A stretch of DNA of 64,000 bases. Source: Lamellibrachia satsuma (taxonomy: Eukaryota; Annelida; Polychaeta; Sabellida; Siboglinidae). Shown here in pieces: positions 40,286-52,056 of this stretch; position 1 is the stretch's first letter, and each line of letters starts with the position of its first letter. The translations under genes and the position numbers were made by a program. Below the pieces are notes generated by a model that saw only the letters and a list, made by a program, of their open reading frames with translations, had not been told where the DNA came from and did no database searches. Location: positions 3,739,816 through 3,803,815 of the forward strand of contig BSQZ01000039.1 in the NCBI GenBank assembly GCA_033239005.1, in the 5' to 3' direction.

Positions 40286-41830
40286 TATGCTGCTTATTTC
40301 AACCTTCGAATGTGGATTTATGTTAATACTTAATAACATTTCTGCTATTGGTATGTCTGGTCTTTCTGCTGGTGGGTCTCTGTTGAGGATTTCTTTGAAG
40401 TGTTCTTCCCATCCAGATCTTTGCTCCACTTCCTTGTTTATGGTTCTTCCTTCCCTGTCTTTCACTGGTTTTGAAAGCTTTCTTCTTTTCCTCACTAGTG
40501 GTCTTGTTATATTATAGGGTTCCTTCATGTATCTTCTGTGCGCTGCCATTTAGCTTGTGATGCTAGGTCATTGGTGTAGTTTTGTTTGTCTTTTCTTGCG
40601 TTCTTCTTGACTGCTTTGTTTAGCTGCCAGTATTTTTCTTGGTGTTCTTGTTTCGCTTCTACTGTCTTGCATCGATTGACCATTTGTTTCATTTGCTTCC
40701 TTTCTTTAAATAGCGTCCATGTTGCTGTTGATAGCCACACCTTATGTTTTCTCTCTCTTTTGCCTGGGACTTCTTTGCCCGCTTCTTTCCAGGTTTTCGT
40801 AGTGTGGCCCAGACAATGTCTATGGAGTCCTCTGTCATATCCTGTTTCTCACAGCACAGTTGAACTCGAGTTTTATTTCTCTTGACTTTAGTTTATGAAC
40901 ATTGTAGTGTTGGTGTGGTCTATTTCCTGAGTGTGCGTATTTCTTCAGATTTCTGTTCACAGTTCCTAGTAGTAGGTGGTGGTCTGATGCCACACCTGCT
41001 TCTCTCTTTACTCGTGTGTCCAGAAGACTTCTTCTCCATTTCCTGCTCATGATTATGTGGTCGATCGGGCTCTCTGTTTTCCCATCTGGTGAGACCCATG
41101 TGGTTTTGTGCATCGTTTTGTGTGGGAAGACACTGCCACCAATAACTAAGTCGTTAAATGTACAAACGTCTGCAAACAGTTATCCATTTTCCTTCATGGT
41201 TCCAAGTCTACGCTTTCCCATTATTTCTTCCCTGCCTGTCTTGTCTGAACCCACTTTTGCATATGTGTCTCCCATTAGGATTTTTATGTCTCTCCTTGGT
41301 GTTTCATCTAGAACATTTTGTAGTCTATTGTAGAATTCTTCTTTTGCTTCTTCGTTTTCACCGTTTGTTGGGGCATAGCAATGGATCACGCTAACATTCC
41401 TAAAAATTGGCTTGAATCTTGCTGTAATGATTCTTGGTGACACAGGGTTCCACTCCATGCAGGCTTTCGTGGCACTTTGTGTTGCCATTATTTCCACTCC
41501 GCGTATTTGTTCATGGTCTTCATCTTCATGTCCTGAGTATATTATGTGTTCTCCTGTAGCAGGCTTAGTTTGTCCGGCTCCGTTCCATCTGGTCTCGCTG
41601 AGACCCAGGCACCTGGATGTTGTATTTCTTCATTTCACGTGCCACTTGAGCCGCCTTCCCATTATGGTACATGGTCCGAACATTCCAGGTGCCTATTCTG
41701 GTGTTTCTTTAGGCGGTAAGCAGATGATCTGTCGGCGGTCTGACTTCCCGAGGGCTTTCATCAGGTCGCGTCATGTTGCACTCCAAGGAGGCATCATCTT
41801 GGGTTGTTGAGTTTGTTGAATAGTTTTTCT

Positions 41831-42228
41831 TTTCGGTTTCTGCAATCAGTTTTACCCCTGGATCGGTGATTGGCCCAGTCAGAGGGGTTTTCTGTCAGGG
41901 TTTTCCTCCTTTAACCCTTTTACTGTGTCTGTCCCCTTGTCGCAAGACTCAGGCACAACAGGGTCCACCACGAGAAGGTACAGTCGGATTTGCTCAGGAG
42001 AGGTTGTGTGTCACATCACTGAGCCATTTAGAACCCTTCGTCGTATCGGTATATACATTTTTTGCATTTTCAACCTGTCAGAAGTGAGTAATTATGAGAT
42101 ATGACTGAACCAGATTCAGTCATTAATCTTTATTATCATTATTTGTTCATGGCTCATGTTTAGCTCTTACCCAAATGTCCATCTTTGTCTGCGTCCACCT
42201 TCTCCTGAGTATACGTTTCTTCTTCTAG
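41831..42228. other. Intergenic or upstream region of the thioesterase-like gene
   Basis: No gene recognised. It ends in a pyrimidine-rich tract and TAG acceptor before the exon at 42229. No promoter motif could be assigned. Confidence 0.5.
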
Positions 42229-42323
42229 GCTGTCCAACATGCAACTGACGGTGGACAAGGGAGGTTCATGGGCTCACGTCTCCCTTCCTTCCTTCCTGCC
42301 GGCCGACAGTTTGGATCCATCAG
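42229..42323 (+). CDS. Thioesterase-like gene, first visible coding exon
   Basis: This 95-base exon lies between a strong acceptor (TTTCTTCTTCTAG) and a consensus donor (CAG|GTGAGTA). It reads LSNMQLTVDKGGSWAH, VSLPSFLPADSLDPS, then the first base of a Gly codon. The next + strand exon, at 45580, begins GC and completes that codon. The joined product reads SLDPSG|HLNMWR, a hotdog-fold entry motif of the D-x-x-G-H-x-N type, so the intron splits the first hotdog motif. Translation may start at the Met in the fourth visible codon, which the second copy at 61134 also has, or in an exon further upstream that I cannot see. The downstream intron (3256 bases) carries two LINE copies. Confidence 0.83.
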
Positions 42324-42479
42324 GTGAGTAAAAGTCTGACCATGTAACACAGACTGGGCGCTGTTGCAGGGGTTCTCGTGGGGCTTGTTCTGAGAGGTTC
42401 AATTAACGAGGACTTAGACGGAGGTAGAAAAAGATATGACGAAGACGACAGAGGAATAAGAAGTAACCATGACGTATGC

Positions 42480-44222
42480 GGAGAAAGGCAAAGACAGAAG
42501 AGAAGAAGAAACAGCGTTTTGATACCGCCATGCTACAAAACCCAGAAACTAAGCAACAGTTCACAATTGCTCTGAAGAACAGTTTTGGTATTCTGCAAGA
42601 GGAAACATAGATGACTATACACAGTTTCAACATGGCCATGGAGCTAGCAGGGAAAGCAGTGCTAGGCTACAGAAAGAGCAGTGGAGTTCCACATTAACTG
42701 GGGACAAAATAGGCCAAAGGAAAGGAATAATGAAAAAGCTGCTCATCACAAATTCCGAAAAACTCAAAGAAAGACTTTAAAGAGAATACTCACAAAAGAA
42801 AAGAAATAAAAAGGAGTACCAGAGCAGAAAAATCGCACCTACATTGAAAACCTCGCAGATGACACAGAAAAAAGGATATGAAGTCACTCTATCAAATAAC
42901 CAAGAAGCTGAAAGGAGATACAGGTCCAAACCAGAATCTCCCACTGAAAGACACAGATGGAAAGATCATCACATTCGATAAAGAGAAGATAGAGAAATGG
43001 AAGGAGCATTTTCAACAGGTTCTCAATCGTGCAGATCTACCCAGACTTGCAGACATCCCGGAGGTAGCAGATGACCTTGAAATCGACTTCGACCAAATCA
43101 CAGAAGCAGAAGCCAGAAGCCATTAAAGCCCAGACGAATGGAATAGCACCTGGAAGTGACAGCGTCTGCACGTCATGACACGTTATGCATCGATCACATT
43201 TTCACGTTACGGCGGATTTTGGAAAAAAGCACGGAATGGAACAGTACGATCTACATTGCCTTCATTGACTTTGAAAAGGCATTTGACAGCCTTCACAAAG
43301 AATCGTTGTGGAGAATACTACCTCACTACGGGATCCCACAGAAGATGGTAAATGTGATCAAGATACTTTACACAGACATCAAGTGTCAAGTAGCCTGTAA
43401 CAGTCACATGTCAGACAGCTTTAGCGTAAAATCCGGAGTAAAACAGGGATGCATTCTCTCACCATTTCTTTTCACCCTTGCCATTGACTGGCTGATGACA
43501 GAAATCACCAAAGAAGGAAACACAGGCATCAGATGGACACTTACCTCAAACTTGGAATACCTGGACTATGCAGATGACACTGGACTGCTGTTTAGCAGGC
43601 ACAAGGACAAGGACATGCAGGAAAGATGGACAAACTCAGCAAACACCAAACTGGTGAAGAGCAATTACAAGACAGATAGCCCCATCACCATAAACAACAT
43701 AGCAACAGTGATGCCTTGGAAGAGGTTCAGGACTTTGCAAAACTGAGACTGTACAATAGTAATGTTCTCAGTGTACTTCTCTACGGCTCCGAGTGCTGGA
43801 AACTGACAGCCAAGCTAGCACACAAGCTTGAGACCTTCCAAAACAGGGGTCTACGGAAGATCGTAGAGGTATTTTGGCCCAACACCATCACTAATGAAGG
43901 GCTGCTCCACAAAACAGACGCAACATCCATGGACACACAGATAAAGAGGAGAAGATGGAGATGGCTTGGACACGTGTGCCGATTGTCACCTGGTGCACTG
44001 CCCAAGACAGCTTTACGCTGGACAGCAGATTGAAAAAGGAGACGTGGTCGCCCAAAAGAAACATGGAGACGAACAGTGGAGAAGGACATGAAAGAATGCG
44101 GCCTAACATGGAACACCATCACCAAATGGGCTGCAGACCGACAGCAGTGGCGCTCTCTTGTCGATGCCTTATGTTCCACCGGGCATGAAGAGGACTAAGT
44201 AAGTAAGTAAGTAAGTAAGTAT
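42480..44222 (+). mobile_element. RTE-like LINE, 5'-truncated, in the thioesterase intron
   Basis: From the 5' side it reads RFDTAMLQNPETKQQFTIAL (about 42510), KDTDGKIITFDKEKIEKWKE (42945), FIDFEKAFDSLHKESLW (motif A, 43265), SGVKQGCILSPFLFTLAIDW (motif B, 43435) and YLDYADDTGLLF (motif C, 43558). The C-terminal RRWRWLGHVCRL follows at 43950, then QQWRSLVDALCSTGHEED-type codons ending at about 44198 and an (AAGT)n tail at 44199-44220. It is related to the minus-strand LINE at 37958-41830 but keeps the core catalytic motifs in one open frame (43156-43746). Stops at the 5' side and a large deletion after about 43640 make it inactive. It lies in sense orientation in a host intron. Confidence 0.9.
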
Positions 44223-44224
44223 GA

Positions 44225-45140
44225 CGTATGCAGCACATACAACCAGGGCACTGCTCTTCAATCGCTGGCGTGATACATGTCAAACAATATTGGTGGCCAC
44301 TACTCACGGAGAACACATGGCATACCACAAGGGTCTGTGTTGTGCCCAATTCTGTTCTCCATTTACACATTGTCTTTGGCAGCCATCTTCAGGAAGCATA
44401 ACCCTATACGCGGATAACACTCAGCTGTACGCTGACTTCACCGGAACGCAGGATGGAGAAGCTTCGGATACATTCGATCGCATCGGGCGACGCGTCGAAC
44501 AAGCGAGGGAATGGGTGACTCACCTCAATATCCAGCTAAACGATACCAAGATCAAGGCCACTGTCATCGCAACACCGAACCGCAGACACTTCCAAGACTT
44601 GTGCGTTAACCCAGACGTTGCACAATCACCACCACCCGTAACGACAACATCTCAAAGGCAAGACAATGTCTACCCATTGATGCATGGAAGATACTAGTCC
44701 TAGTGACATCGCGATTGGACTACAGCAATACAGCGTTGTACGTCACCACTGAAGCACTTATGACCTATGCATATGGTGCAGAAATCGGCAGCCAGAAAGA
44801 TCGTGAGACAGCATATAGCTCATGTGCTGGTGGAGTTACATTGGCGGGTCCAGTACAAACTACTGGTCCTTATTTATACGCATTGTACGGCCTCGCGCCA
44901 GGTTACATATCTAATCTACTGACCATGTACGCATCTAACTGCAACCTTCGATTTGTGTCTGCTGCTAGTTCCGCGCAACAAACTGGAGGGCTACAGCAGA
45001 CGGGCTTTCTCGTTGTCCGGACCGACAGTGTGGAACGCTTTGCCGAAATATATAAAACAATCAAATGCGCTGTGTAAATTTAAGAACACACTGAAATCAT
45101 ATCTATTTAAGTGTGTATACTTGAGGAATAACTGCGAATG
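44225..45140 (+). mobile_element. CR1/L2-like LINE 3' half, frameshifted, in the thioesterase intron
   Basis: It begins just after the (AAGT)n tail of the previous LINE. The pieces are a PQGSVL remnant in a shifted frame (44320-44345), [18 protein letters not shown] (44410-44460, motif C as YADN), EWVTHLNIQLNDTKIKATVI (44510), SRLDYSNTALY (44710), LHGLAPGYISNLLTMY-like codons (44885-44930) and RRAFSLSGPTVWNALPKYIK (45000-45060). It then ends KFKNTLKSYLF at about 45110. Asn replaces the second Asp of the catalytic YADD, so reverse transcriptase would be inactive even without the frameshifts. Confidence 0.86.
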
Positions 45141-45579
45141 AGAAAAAAAACTATGAACATGTATTTTAGTTATTTAGATGTTATAATTATTTATTATAAT
45201 TATTTATTATATTTGTATAAATATCTTAATCGAATACCCTATTTTAATAAATATTTTTTACTACAACTGTATAATGTTATATATTTTTATTTTTTACGAT
45301 TGCGTGTGTTTTGTACGCGCCTATGAACAACTTGGTACCAGACATATGTCGCTTTATAATTATTAAAACGTTAATAATTACGTTACAGGAAAGCGAAATG
45401 TTAAAATTTTCGTTCGAATTTAATTGACCGGTTAGATTTCTTTTGCAGCCTTTCGAATCCTGCACATTTTCATTCACTTCGCGTGCTAATAATGCAGACA
45501 ATTACAAGAATGTAAAATATGTCGCAGATGACAAGTTCTGTATAGGAACGGTACCCAATGTCATCGTTTGTGTTCGCAG
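45141..45579 (+). other. Remaining intron sequence before the terminal exon
   Basis: AT-rich DNA without a recognised element. It ends in TCGTTTGTGTTCGCAG, a good splice acceptor for the exon at 45580. Confidence 0.7.
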
Positions 45580-46340
45580 GCCATTTGAACATGTGGCGGC
45601 TCCACGCCATGCTGACCAAGACCCGGATGCTAGCCTACCATCTGCCGTGCGACACGATCGGTGGTACGTTCCTAGACTACGACAAGCTGATGGAAGAACG
45701 CTTCACGTTCATGGCGTCCGTGAAGACGCGTGTGGAGAAAGACTATTACCACATACACGAGCTGACGTCAACACCGTCACTTCGTGTCTCGCTATGTCTG
45801 TCATTCGTGGGAACTGGGTCATTGAATACAACGGCCATATTGAACTGTAGAGACTCGGGTCGAGTGTTCACCAACACCGTTCACCAGATCGTTGCTGTCG
45901 ATATGGCAACGCGCAAGTCGACCGCGCTTCCCGACTGGTGGAAAAAGAAGCACGCGGGGGCGATAATAGGGAACGAAAAGGTGATCGTCCAGCGCGTCGA
46001 GGTGCCTGCGGAATCGTACAATTACGAAATGAAAGTTCCCTGGAGTGACATAGATCAGTACGGGCACGTTACTTATGTCGCGTACATTCGCTACTGCTTC
46101 GATTGCGCCGTCGATGGCATAGCTAACGGCGCTTTTCCAGCGTTTAAAGGCAGCGCAAGGCTTGGTAGAGTGAGCGACATACAGATGTGTTTCGGCAGTG
46201 AGTGTTTCGCGAACGACATTTTACATATTGCAACATGGCAAGATGCCGATCACCCGTCCACCCTCCGATTCGACATGAAGCTTCGTGGAGAGAACATATT
46301 CCAGAGTAGCATAACATTCTACCAAACAACGGAAGTTTGA
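45580..46340 (+). CDS. Double-hotdog (4HBT) thioesterase-like protein, terminal exon
   Basis: From acceptor GTTCGCAG to a TGA at 46338-46340, this exon encodes 252 residues plus the shared Gly. Hotdog 1 begins at the exon junction (G|HLNMWRLHAMLTKTRMLAYH) and runs to about residue 115, ending NTVHQIVAVDMATRK, then LPDWWKKKHAGA. Hotdog 2 starts VPWSDIDQYGHVTYVAYIRY, the classic W-x-D-x-D-x-x-G-H-V-x-x-x-x-Y pattern of 4-hydroxybenzoyl-CoA/acyl-CoA thioesterases. The usual N of the GHVN pair is T here. Joined to the 42229 exon, the protein would be about 281-284 residues, right for two hotdog domains. Hydrolysis of an acyl-CoA thioester is the family role; the substrate is not predictable. No transit peptide is evident. 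It shows no frame break, so it is probably active. Confidence 0.9.
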
Positions 46341-46670
46341 CAACAATCTAATATATCAAACGGAGTTATTCATGCAACGTTGCATGTAGGCCCTATCTGT
46401 AATGCGTTGACCAGTTTTGGCATATTAGTCAGGCAGTTGATCGATAACTTTTCCACCTGGTATCCCAAACACAATGTCATGCGTAAGGTTAGAAACGTTT
46501 CGGTTTCACTCTGAGCAAATGTCCAAAAATGGCGTGAAGCAGCTTAAAATATCAACCGAGTTTGAAACTGAATTAATGAAAAACTGAACTGAGTGTTGTA
46601 CACAAAGACAAGTACGAAGTAACAAAATGATTGAAATGTGCATCCTTTAATCAATTATACAAAAGTTTCC

Positions 46671-46676
46671 ATTAAA
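46671..46676 (+). promoter_or_regulatory. Candidate polyadenylation signal of the thioesterase-like gene
   Basis: ATTAAA, a common variant of the poly(A) signal, lies about 330 bases after the stop codon and before the LINE sequence that follows. The motif is short, so this is a suggestion only. Confidence 0.35.
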
Positions 46677-46739
46677 AAATGCATATCTTGTATTGTAATT
46701 TATATCTCTTAATTTTTTTTCAGTGAGGCTGCAAGAATA

Positions 46740-47212
46740 CATATACTGGCACTTAACATTTGCGGTCACACTTTCTCACACAACGCCTCATCAGTCGTGT
46801 TACATCAGCACATTCCCTGATTCCTCGAGTCAAGCTCAACATCAACGAAGCATTTTGAGGAAATCGTTGTTGTTAGAACAGCCATGATTGGTCTACAAGC
46901 CAAAGACAGTGATCGTGAAGTTTGTGAGACGTGACACGAAGACAGCATTGATGCACAAGAAAAAGAACCTGCGAAACATAACCCGACCAAATATGTTTGT
47001 CACCGACGACCACACCAAGACGAAAGCTAGGATGTTGTATGAATTCAAGCAGGCAGCTGACATTGAGAGAGCTTACTCCCTCCATTGCAAACTCTACTGT
47101 GTCCAGAAAATGCACAACGGCGAGCAGAAAAGATACAAAATCGAATCGCCTGATGACTCTTTCTCACTCGGCTGGTCTGAGGAGAGAGTGAGAGAATTTT
47201 ACCTGAACTAAA
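46740..47212 (+). pseudogene. LINE ORF1 (Transposase_22-like) C-terminal part
   Basis: The open part (46888-47211) reads PKTVIVKFVRRDTKTALMHK, KKNLRNITRPNMFVTDDHTK, RMLYEFKQA and SPDDSFSLGWSEERVREF. That is the RNA-binding and C-terminal region of LINE ORF1 proteins, which coat the element RNA. The start lies upstream in a broken frame. The following reverse-transcriptase fragment starts right after its stop, so the two probably belong to one element that has lost its middle. Confidence 0.75.
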
Positions 47213-48290
47213 GTGAATTTTCAAAGTCAATTATACAATATCCATGCAGCATATTCAATAGAAATATCCGAACGAACGCTATATGGGGTACCTCAAGGAT
47301 CAGTATTAGGACCTATATTATTCTTAATTTATATCAATGACATGGACGACAGTATAACAAGTAACGTGCTGAAATGTGCGGATGACACAAAACTGTTTAG
47401 AAAGGTTAATACTGATGGTGATAAACAACATTTACAAAACGATCTAGACATATTAGTGAAATGGTCTGAGAAATGGCAGATGTTGTTCAATTTTGGGAAA
47501 TGTAAATGCCTACATACAGGACATAGGAACTTGAATGTAAACTATAAAATGGGAGTTACTGTTCTGGGTACTACTGTAAAAGAAAAGGACTTAGGAGTTA
47601 CAATAAGCGCTGATATGAAAGTTTCAGAGCAGTGTGGTATTGCAGCTTCAAAGGGTAATCAAATTATTGGATTAATTAGAAGAAACATAACATACAAGGG
47701 AAAAAAGGTAATTATACCTCTTTATAAAGCTATAGTTAGACCTCATTTAGAATACTGTATACAAGCATGGAGACCATATCGTAAGAAGGATATAGATACG
47801 CTTGAACGCATACAAGGGAGAGCAACTAAAATGTTTCCAGCACTGAGAGACCTTAGTTATGAAGAACGCCTGAAAGAATGTGGTTTAACAACTCTAGAGA
47901 CATGGAAGTTAGGAGGAGATCAGATTGAAGTTTTTAAGATATTGAATGCGTATGAAAATATTGATAGAAATATGTTTTTCTCACTCAAGAAGGATAGCAG
48001 AACTAGAGGACATGAGGTAAAATTAGTAAAGGATCAATGTAGATTGGACATCAGGAAGCACTCGTTCTCACAGAGGACAATAAATGAATGGAACAAATTG
48101 TCTACAGATTGTGTAACTGCTAGCAGCGTGAATATGTTTAAAAACAAGGTTGACACATATCGCAGGAGGGCGGGCTATAAGTAGATGAACATTGTTGGAC
48201 TCTCGATAAGGCAATGGCTTCCTTGTCCACTTGCCATCTGGGCCTTTGGCTTGGATGACAAATCTTGTTAAATCTTGTTAAATCTATATT
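47213..48290 (+). mobile_element. LINE reverse transcriptase, 5'-truncated, 3' end complete
   Basis: A single open frame to 48184 covers YGVPQGSVLGPILFLIYIND (motif B), KCADDTKLFR (motif C, Cys for Tyr), a thumb with KEKDLGVTISADMK and the maturase-like PHLEYCIQAWRPYRKKDIDT. The C-terminus is TINEWNKLSTDCV, SSVNMFKN and RRAGYK. Motif A and the endonuclease are absent. After the stop, GGCTTCCTTGTCCACTTGCC leads to a tandem ATCTTGTTAA tail at about 48262-48288. The fragment at 9012-9335 is the same family. Intact coding over 323 codons makes this one of the younger copies in the window. The next LINE begins immediately after the tail. Confidence 0.9.
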
Positions 48291-51200
48291 ATGTGAACAC
48301 TGTAATCATTGGCTTCGTCGTCAATGTACTAATCTGACAAACGAACAATTTAATAAATATTCCTCTACTGAAGAAAACTGGTTCTGTGAAACATGCTTAA
48401 ATAATTTATTCCCTTTCGGTGATCTCACTGATGAAGAATTATGTTTTAATATGTCAGGTGTTGATGATAACTTGATTGAAATTCGTGAACAATGTGCACA
48501 CCTAAATTATGTTCCTTTTACTTACTCTGATAAAAATTATTACACTATAAATAGGAGTATAGATCCAGACAATAATTTACATATCCGAGTAAATGTAGAT
48601 AGTGTGGATTATACTGATAATGAATTCAACACAAAGTTGTACCGAAACGTGAAGGATTATCTAACTTCTCAATAATACATTTTAACATCAGAAGTATGGC
48701 TGCCAACCTTAACAAACTAAAGGCATGTATCGCTCAAATAGATTGCAAATTTGATGTCATTGCAATTTCAGAAACTTGGATGAATGACAATGAAAGTGAG
48801 TGAGTTTCAGTTAGAAAATCATAACTCCTATTATATTTCTAGACAACACAGAACTGGTGGTGGGGTTGCTCTGTATATAAATAAGGCTTTAAAGCATAAA
48901 CCGTTATCAAATTATTCAAAATGTATAGACAGTTGTGCTGAAGTTACTTGTGCTGAAATCACCACTAGTAATGGTAAAACATAATTGTTGCTTCAATTTA
49001 TCGTGCACCAAATACTGACTTAACATTATTAAATATTATATATTTATTAAACATATAGAATATATGTTTCACAACTGTAACGGTAAATCCATGTACTTTT
49101 GTGGAGACTTTAATGTAGATCTACTACAATGTGAAAATCATGCAGCTACAGGTAATTGTATTGACCAGATTTATAGCTATGGATTACATCCTTTAATAAC
49201 TAGACCTACAAGGATAAGAGAGCAAAGTGCAACACTTATAGATAATATATTTACAACAGAGCTTGAAAGGTATACAGTCAGTGGCCTAATCATAAATGAA
49301 CTAAGTGATCCCTTGCCTGTCTTCCAAATTTGCGATTACGTGGACAATATTCATCAAAAGGAAAACCAATGTTTCGAAACACGACGAATTAATGAAAACA
49401 AATTACAATAATTTATCAGTACTTTAGCAAATATGAAATAGGAGGTTATTTTGAACAACGAAGATGTTAATTTCACCTATACCAAGTTCATTGAAATATT
49501 CACAAACACTTATGAATCTAGTTTTCCTGTTAGAAATCTTTCTCGAAAGACCAAAAGGCAACATAAATCCTCCAGGATTAAAAAATACATCTAAAAAAGA
49601 ATGTTTTCTACAAGCGTTCCCTAAAGGCAAGAAACGACGCTGCTGAAGTTAGATATAAAATATATCAGAATAAACTTACATCCATTTTTGAGATATTGCG
49701 AAAAACAGTATAACTCCAACCTGTTAGAAGAAAGTAAGAACAATACAAAGGAGACTTGGAAAATCATTAAACGTTTATTGAATACAAAATACATAGTCAT
49801 ATTATTCATCTGAATTTAAAAATAATGGGTCAACTATTTCATGGAAAAAGACAATTGCTGAGTATATCAATCAATTCTTTGTTAATATAGGACAGCCTTT
49901 AGCCTGAACCATACTTAAATGTAATACAAGCTTTGTGTCCTTTCTGTGTGACAGGGTGGAAGAATTGTTAATCTTAAATCCAGTTTCGGATGAAGAAATT
50001 TTTGCTATTGTCGGTAAATGCAAGAGTAAAATGTCAAAACTGTATTACGGCATAGACATGTGCTTAGTAAAAAAAAATCATTCTGTGACAGGGTGGAAGA
50101 ATGTAACTTGTCATTAGAACTAAGTGTGTTTCCTGTTGATATAAAAATTACTAAGGTCATTCCTCTGTTCTTAGCAGGGGATGACCAAAACTTCCCCAAC
50201 TATAGATCTTTGTTGATTTAGACTTTGACACGGCGGATCACAGAATTCTTGTTGATAAACTAGAGCATTATGGCATTAGAGGTGTTGTGAAAAAGTTGTT
50301 AAGTAGTTACCTCAAAAACAGGAGACAATGTGTATGTTTTAATGGTATAAATTCTGATATTTACACTATAACTTGTGGTGTACCGCAGGGGTCAATTATA
50401 GGGCCAACTCTTTATAATTTGTATATCAATGACCCATGTAAATCATCTTCACACCACAAGTCGATACTTTTTGCTGATGACTCTAGTTTTTATATTGAAG
50501 GAAGTGACCTGTCTAAGATGTGCAGAGAGGTGTCAATAGAACTGAAGAAAAAATAAGCACTTGGTTAAAAGTAAAAAAGTTTTTTTAGATATTTCAAAAA
50601 CCTATTATGATATTTAATTGTGTAAATGGTACATGTGACGAAAACATCAGTATAGATAACGTTGATATTGACAAAGTACATTGTTCTAAGTTCCTTGGTG
50701 TGTATATTGATTGTAAACTCAGATGGTTTGAGCATGTGAATAACATACCTACTAAAATTGCGAAGAACCTGTCGGTAAACAGTGTTAAATGGCTACTGAA
50801 TAAGTCTGCATTATGTACGTTCTATTGTTCACATATACTTCCTTAAATCATATACTGTTGTTAAATATGGGAAACACATAAAAAATAGGATATAACCTTT
50901 ACAAAAACATACAATGAGAATGTGTGGTCAGTTGGAATATATAGAGCTCATTCTAAGCCAGCTTTCGTGAAATTTAATGCCCTTACTATTTTTGACATGA
51001 TTAACTTTAAATCCATGGTAATAATGTACACCATTTACAACAATTTAATGCTAGTGAACATTCCTTCTCATTTCGAAATGGTTAATACATGTCATGATTA
51101 TAATACACGCCAAGAAAATAACTTCAAAAACAAACACTGCATGACAACATTAAAATATATGTGTATAAATGTAAAGGGTCCAAAGATGTGGAATTTCTTA

Positions 51201-51640
51201 AATAAGGATCTTAAAAATAGCAGTAATCTATGTGCCTTTAACATAAGCTACAGACGTTATTTGGTCAATGAATATAACGCTTAGTCACATCCTACCTTGT
51301 AAATATATCAGATACAAATTGTCGCTCAACTTTGTTTGATCTCGTCAAATAGTATGGTAGTGTGTAATACCAATTTTAGTAGTATTAGTTAATGTGTGTA
51401 TTTATGTTTATTGTGGTCTTCACTTGTTAAAATAATTATGTTGTTTAATAGTAGGAAATGCTTATTATAAGTATTGCACTTTCTGCATTTCTCTTCAACA
51501 TTTCTTTAAAAATCTGCCTATGTATTTACAGATCTTGATATGCATAGCAGCAAAATGGTGCTGACATGCCACTGTTGTAAATAATGCTGTATTGTACTAC
51601 TTTATGTAGGAATGTTGAATAATTCCAATTCCAACAAATT
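48290..51640 (+). mobile_element. Near-complete CR1/Jockey-like LINE with PHD-like N-terminus
   Basis: The order is CEHCNHWLRRQC, WFCETCLNNLFPF (48295-48410; a PHD-like Cys/His cluster), then endonuclease HFNIRSMAANLNKL (48680), ISETWMND (48770), GGGVALYIN (48860), YFCGDFNVDLLQ (49095) and ATLIDNIFT (49235). The reverse transcriptase gives DFDTADHRILVDKL (motif A, 50220), GVPQGSIIGPTLYNLYIND (motif B, 50375) and FADDSSFY (motif C, 50470). The C-terminus is YNTRQ and GPKMWNFLNKDLKN (51100-51210). Stops and frameshifts at about 48800, 48985, 49410-49930 and 50560 break it. The 3' UTR runs to about 51640, ending in an AATTCC repeat. Part of its 3' end is repeated at 53441. Confidence 0.88.
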
Positions 51641-52045
51641 ATTGTATGTGTTTAGGCAAACTCTCCACCACTGGCGTCTCTCAATACTTCACAACTGCCA
51701 CAAACTACATTTGATGTGCAGATTCTTTATTTCATATGGTAAACTCCTATTTTTTTTCAGTAAATCTCTCAATTCCAATTACATCCAATTGTGGATACCC
51801 CGGTAATATTGACATGGAAAAGGTGCCTAGAAACACAATATCGCGCGGTTTTTTTAACTGTGTTACATATTTTTCAAGAGCATGGTTGCAATGACGTAAC
51901 AAGGCATAAACGACAATCGCGCTGCCCAGCCAAACAGTTGTTTATACAATTTCGCAACTGTCTGTTTTGAATTTGTGGCAGTGGTGATGTGATGAGTGGC
52001 GCCACTGTTGGGGAGTGTGAGTTTTTGAATGGTGATATTCGCAAG

Positions 52046-52056
52046 ATGGCGGCACC
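52046..52056 (+). promoter_or_regulatory. YY1-like AAGATGGCGGC site, duplicated
   Basis: AAGATGGCGGC matches the YY1 consensus found near transcription starts of many animal genes. It recurs at about 54350-54360 in unit 2. No transcript start can be shown; this is only a candidate promoter element, oriented towards the + strand. Confidence 0.35.

Larger units (their letters stand above)
37958..41830 (-). mobile_element. RTE-like LINE with endonuclease and reverse transcriptase, broken
   Basis: Read on the minus strand. GTWNVRTM (about 41700), VIHCYAPTN and DIKILMGD (41400-41270) and SPIDHIIMSRKW (41090-41000) are the apurinic-like endonuclease, of the type annotated as craniofacial-development-protein-2-like. 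PGPEGIPPEAL (39370), DFEKAFDSVDRDDIW (motif A, 38970) and LDFADDICLLS (motif C, 38710) are the reverse transcriptase. LLQVNR follows, and near the 3' end WTWIGHTLRK, DWNPQGKRKAGRPK and WIRSID. The region that should hold the QGCLLSP motif B at about 38830 is replaced by a short deletion and frameshift, so the enzyme is dead. An unrelated LINE piece is nested at about 39430-40285. Confidence 0.9.

Noticed and set aside
43156..43746. Craniofacial-development-type or RT host gene
   Set aside because: It is the reverse transcriptase of an RTE-like LINE with an (AAGT)n tail, lying in an intron.
45443..45850. 135-codon frame overlapping the thioesterase exon
   Set aside because: Wrong frame; it runs through the splice acceptor, while the hotdog motifs are in the frame ending at 46340.
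48265..48675. Host PHD-finger gene
   Set aside because: The Cys/His cluster is followed by LINE endonuclease and reverse-transcriptase motifs in the right order, so it is the element's N-terminal domain.
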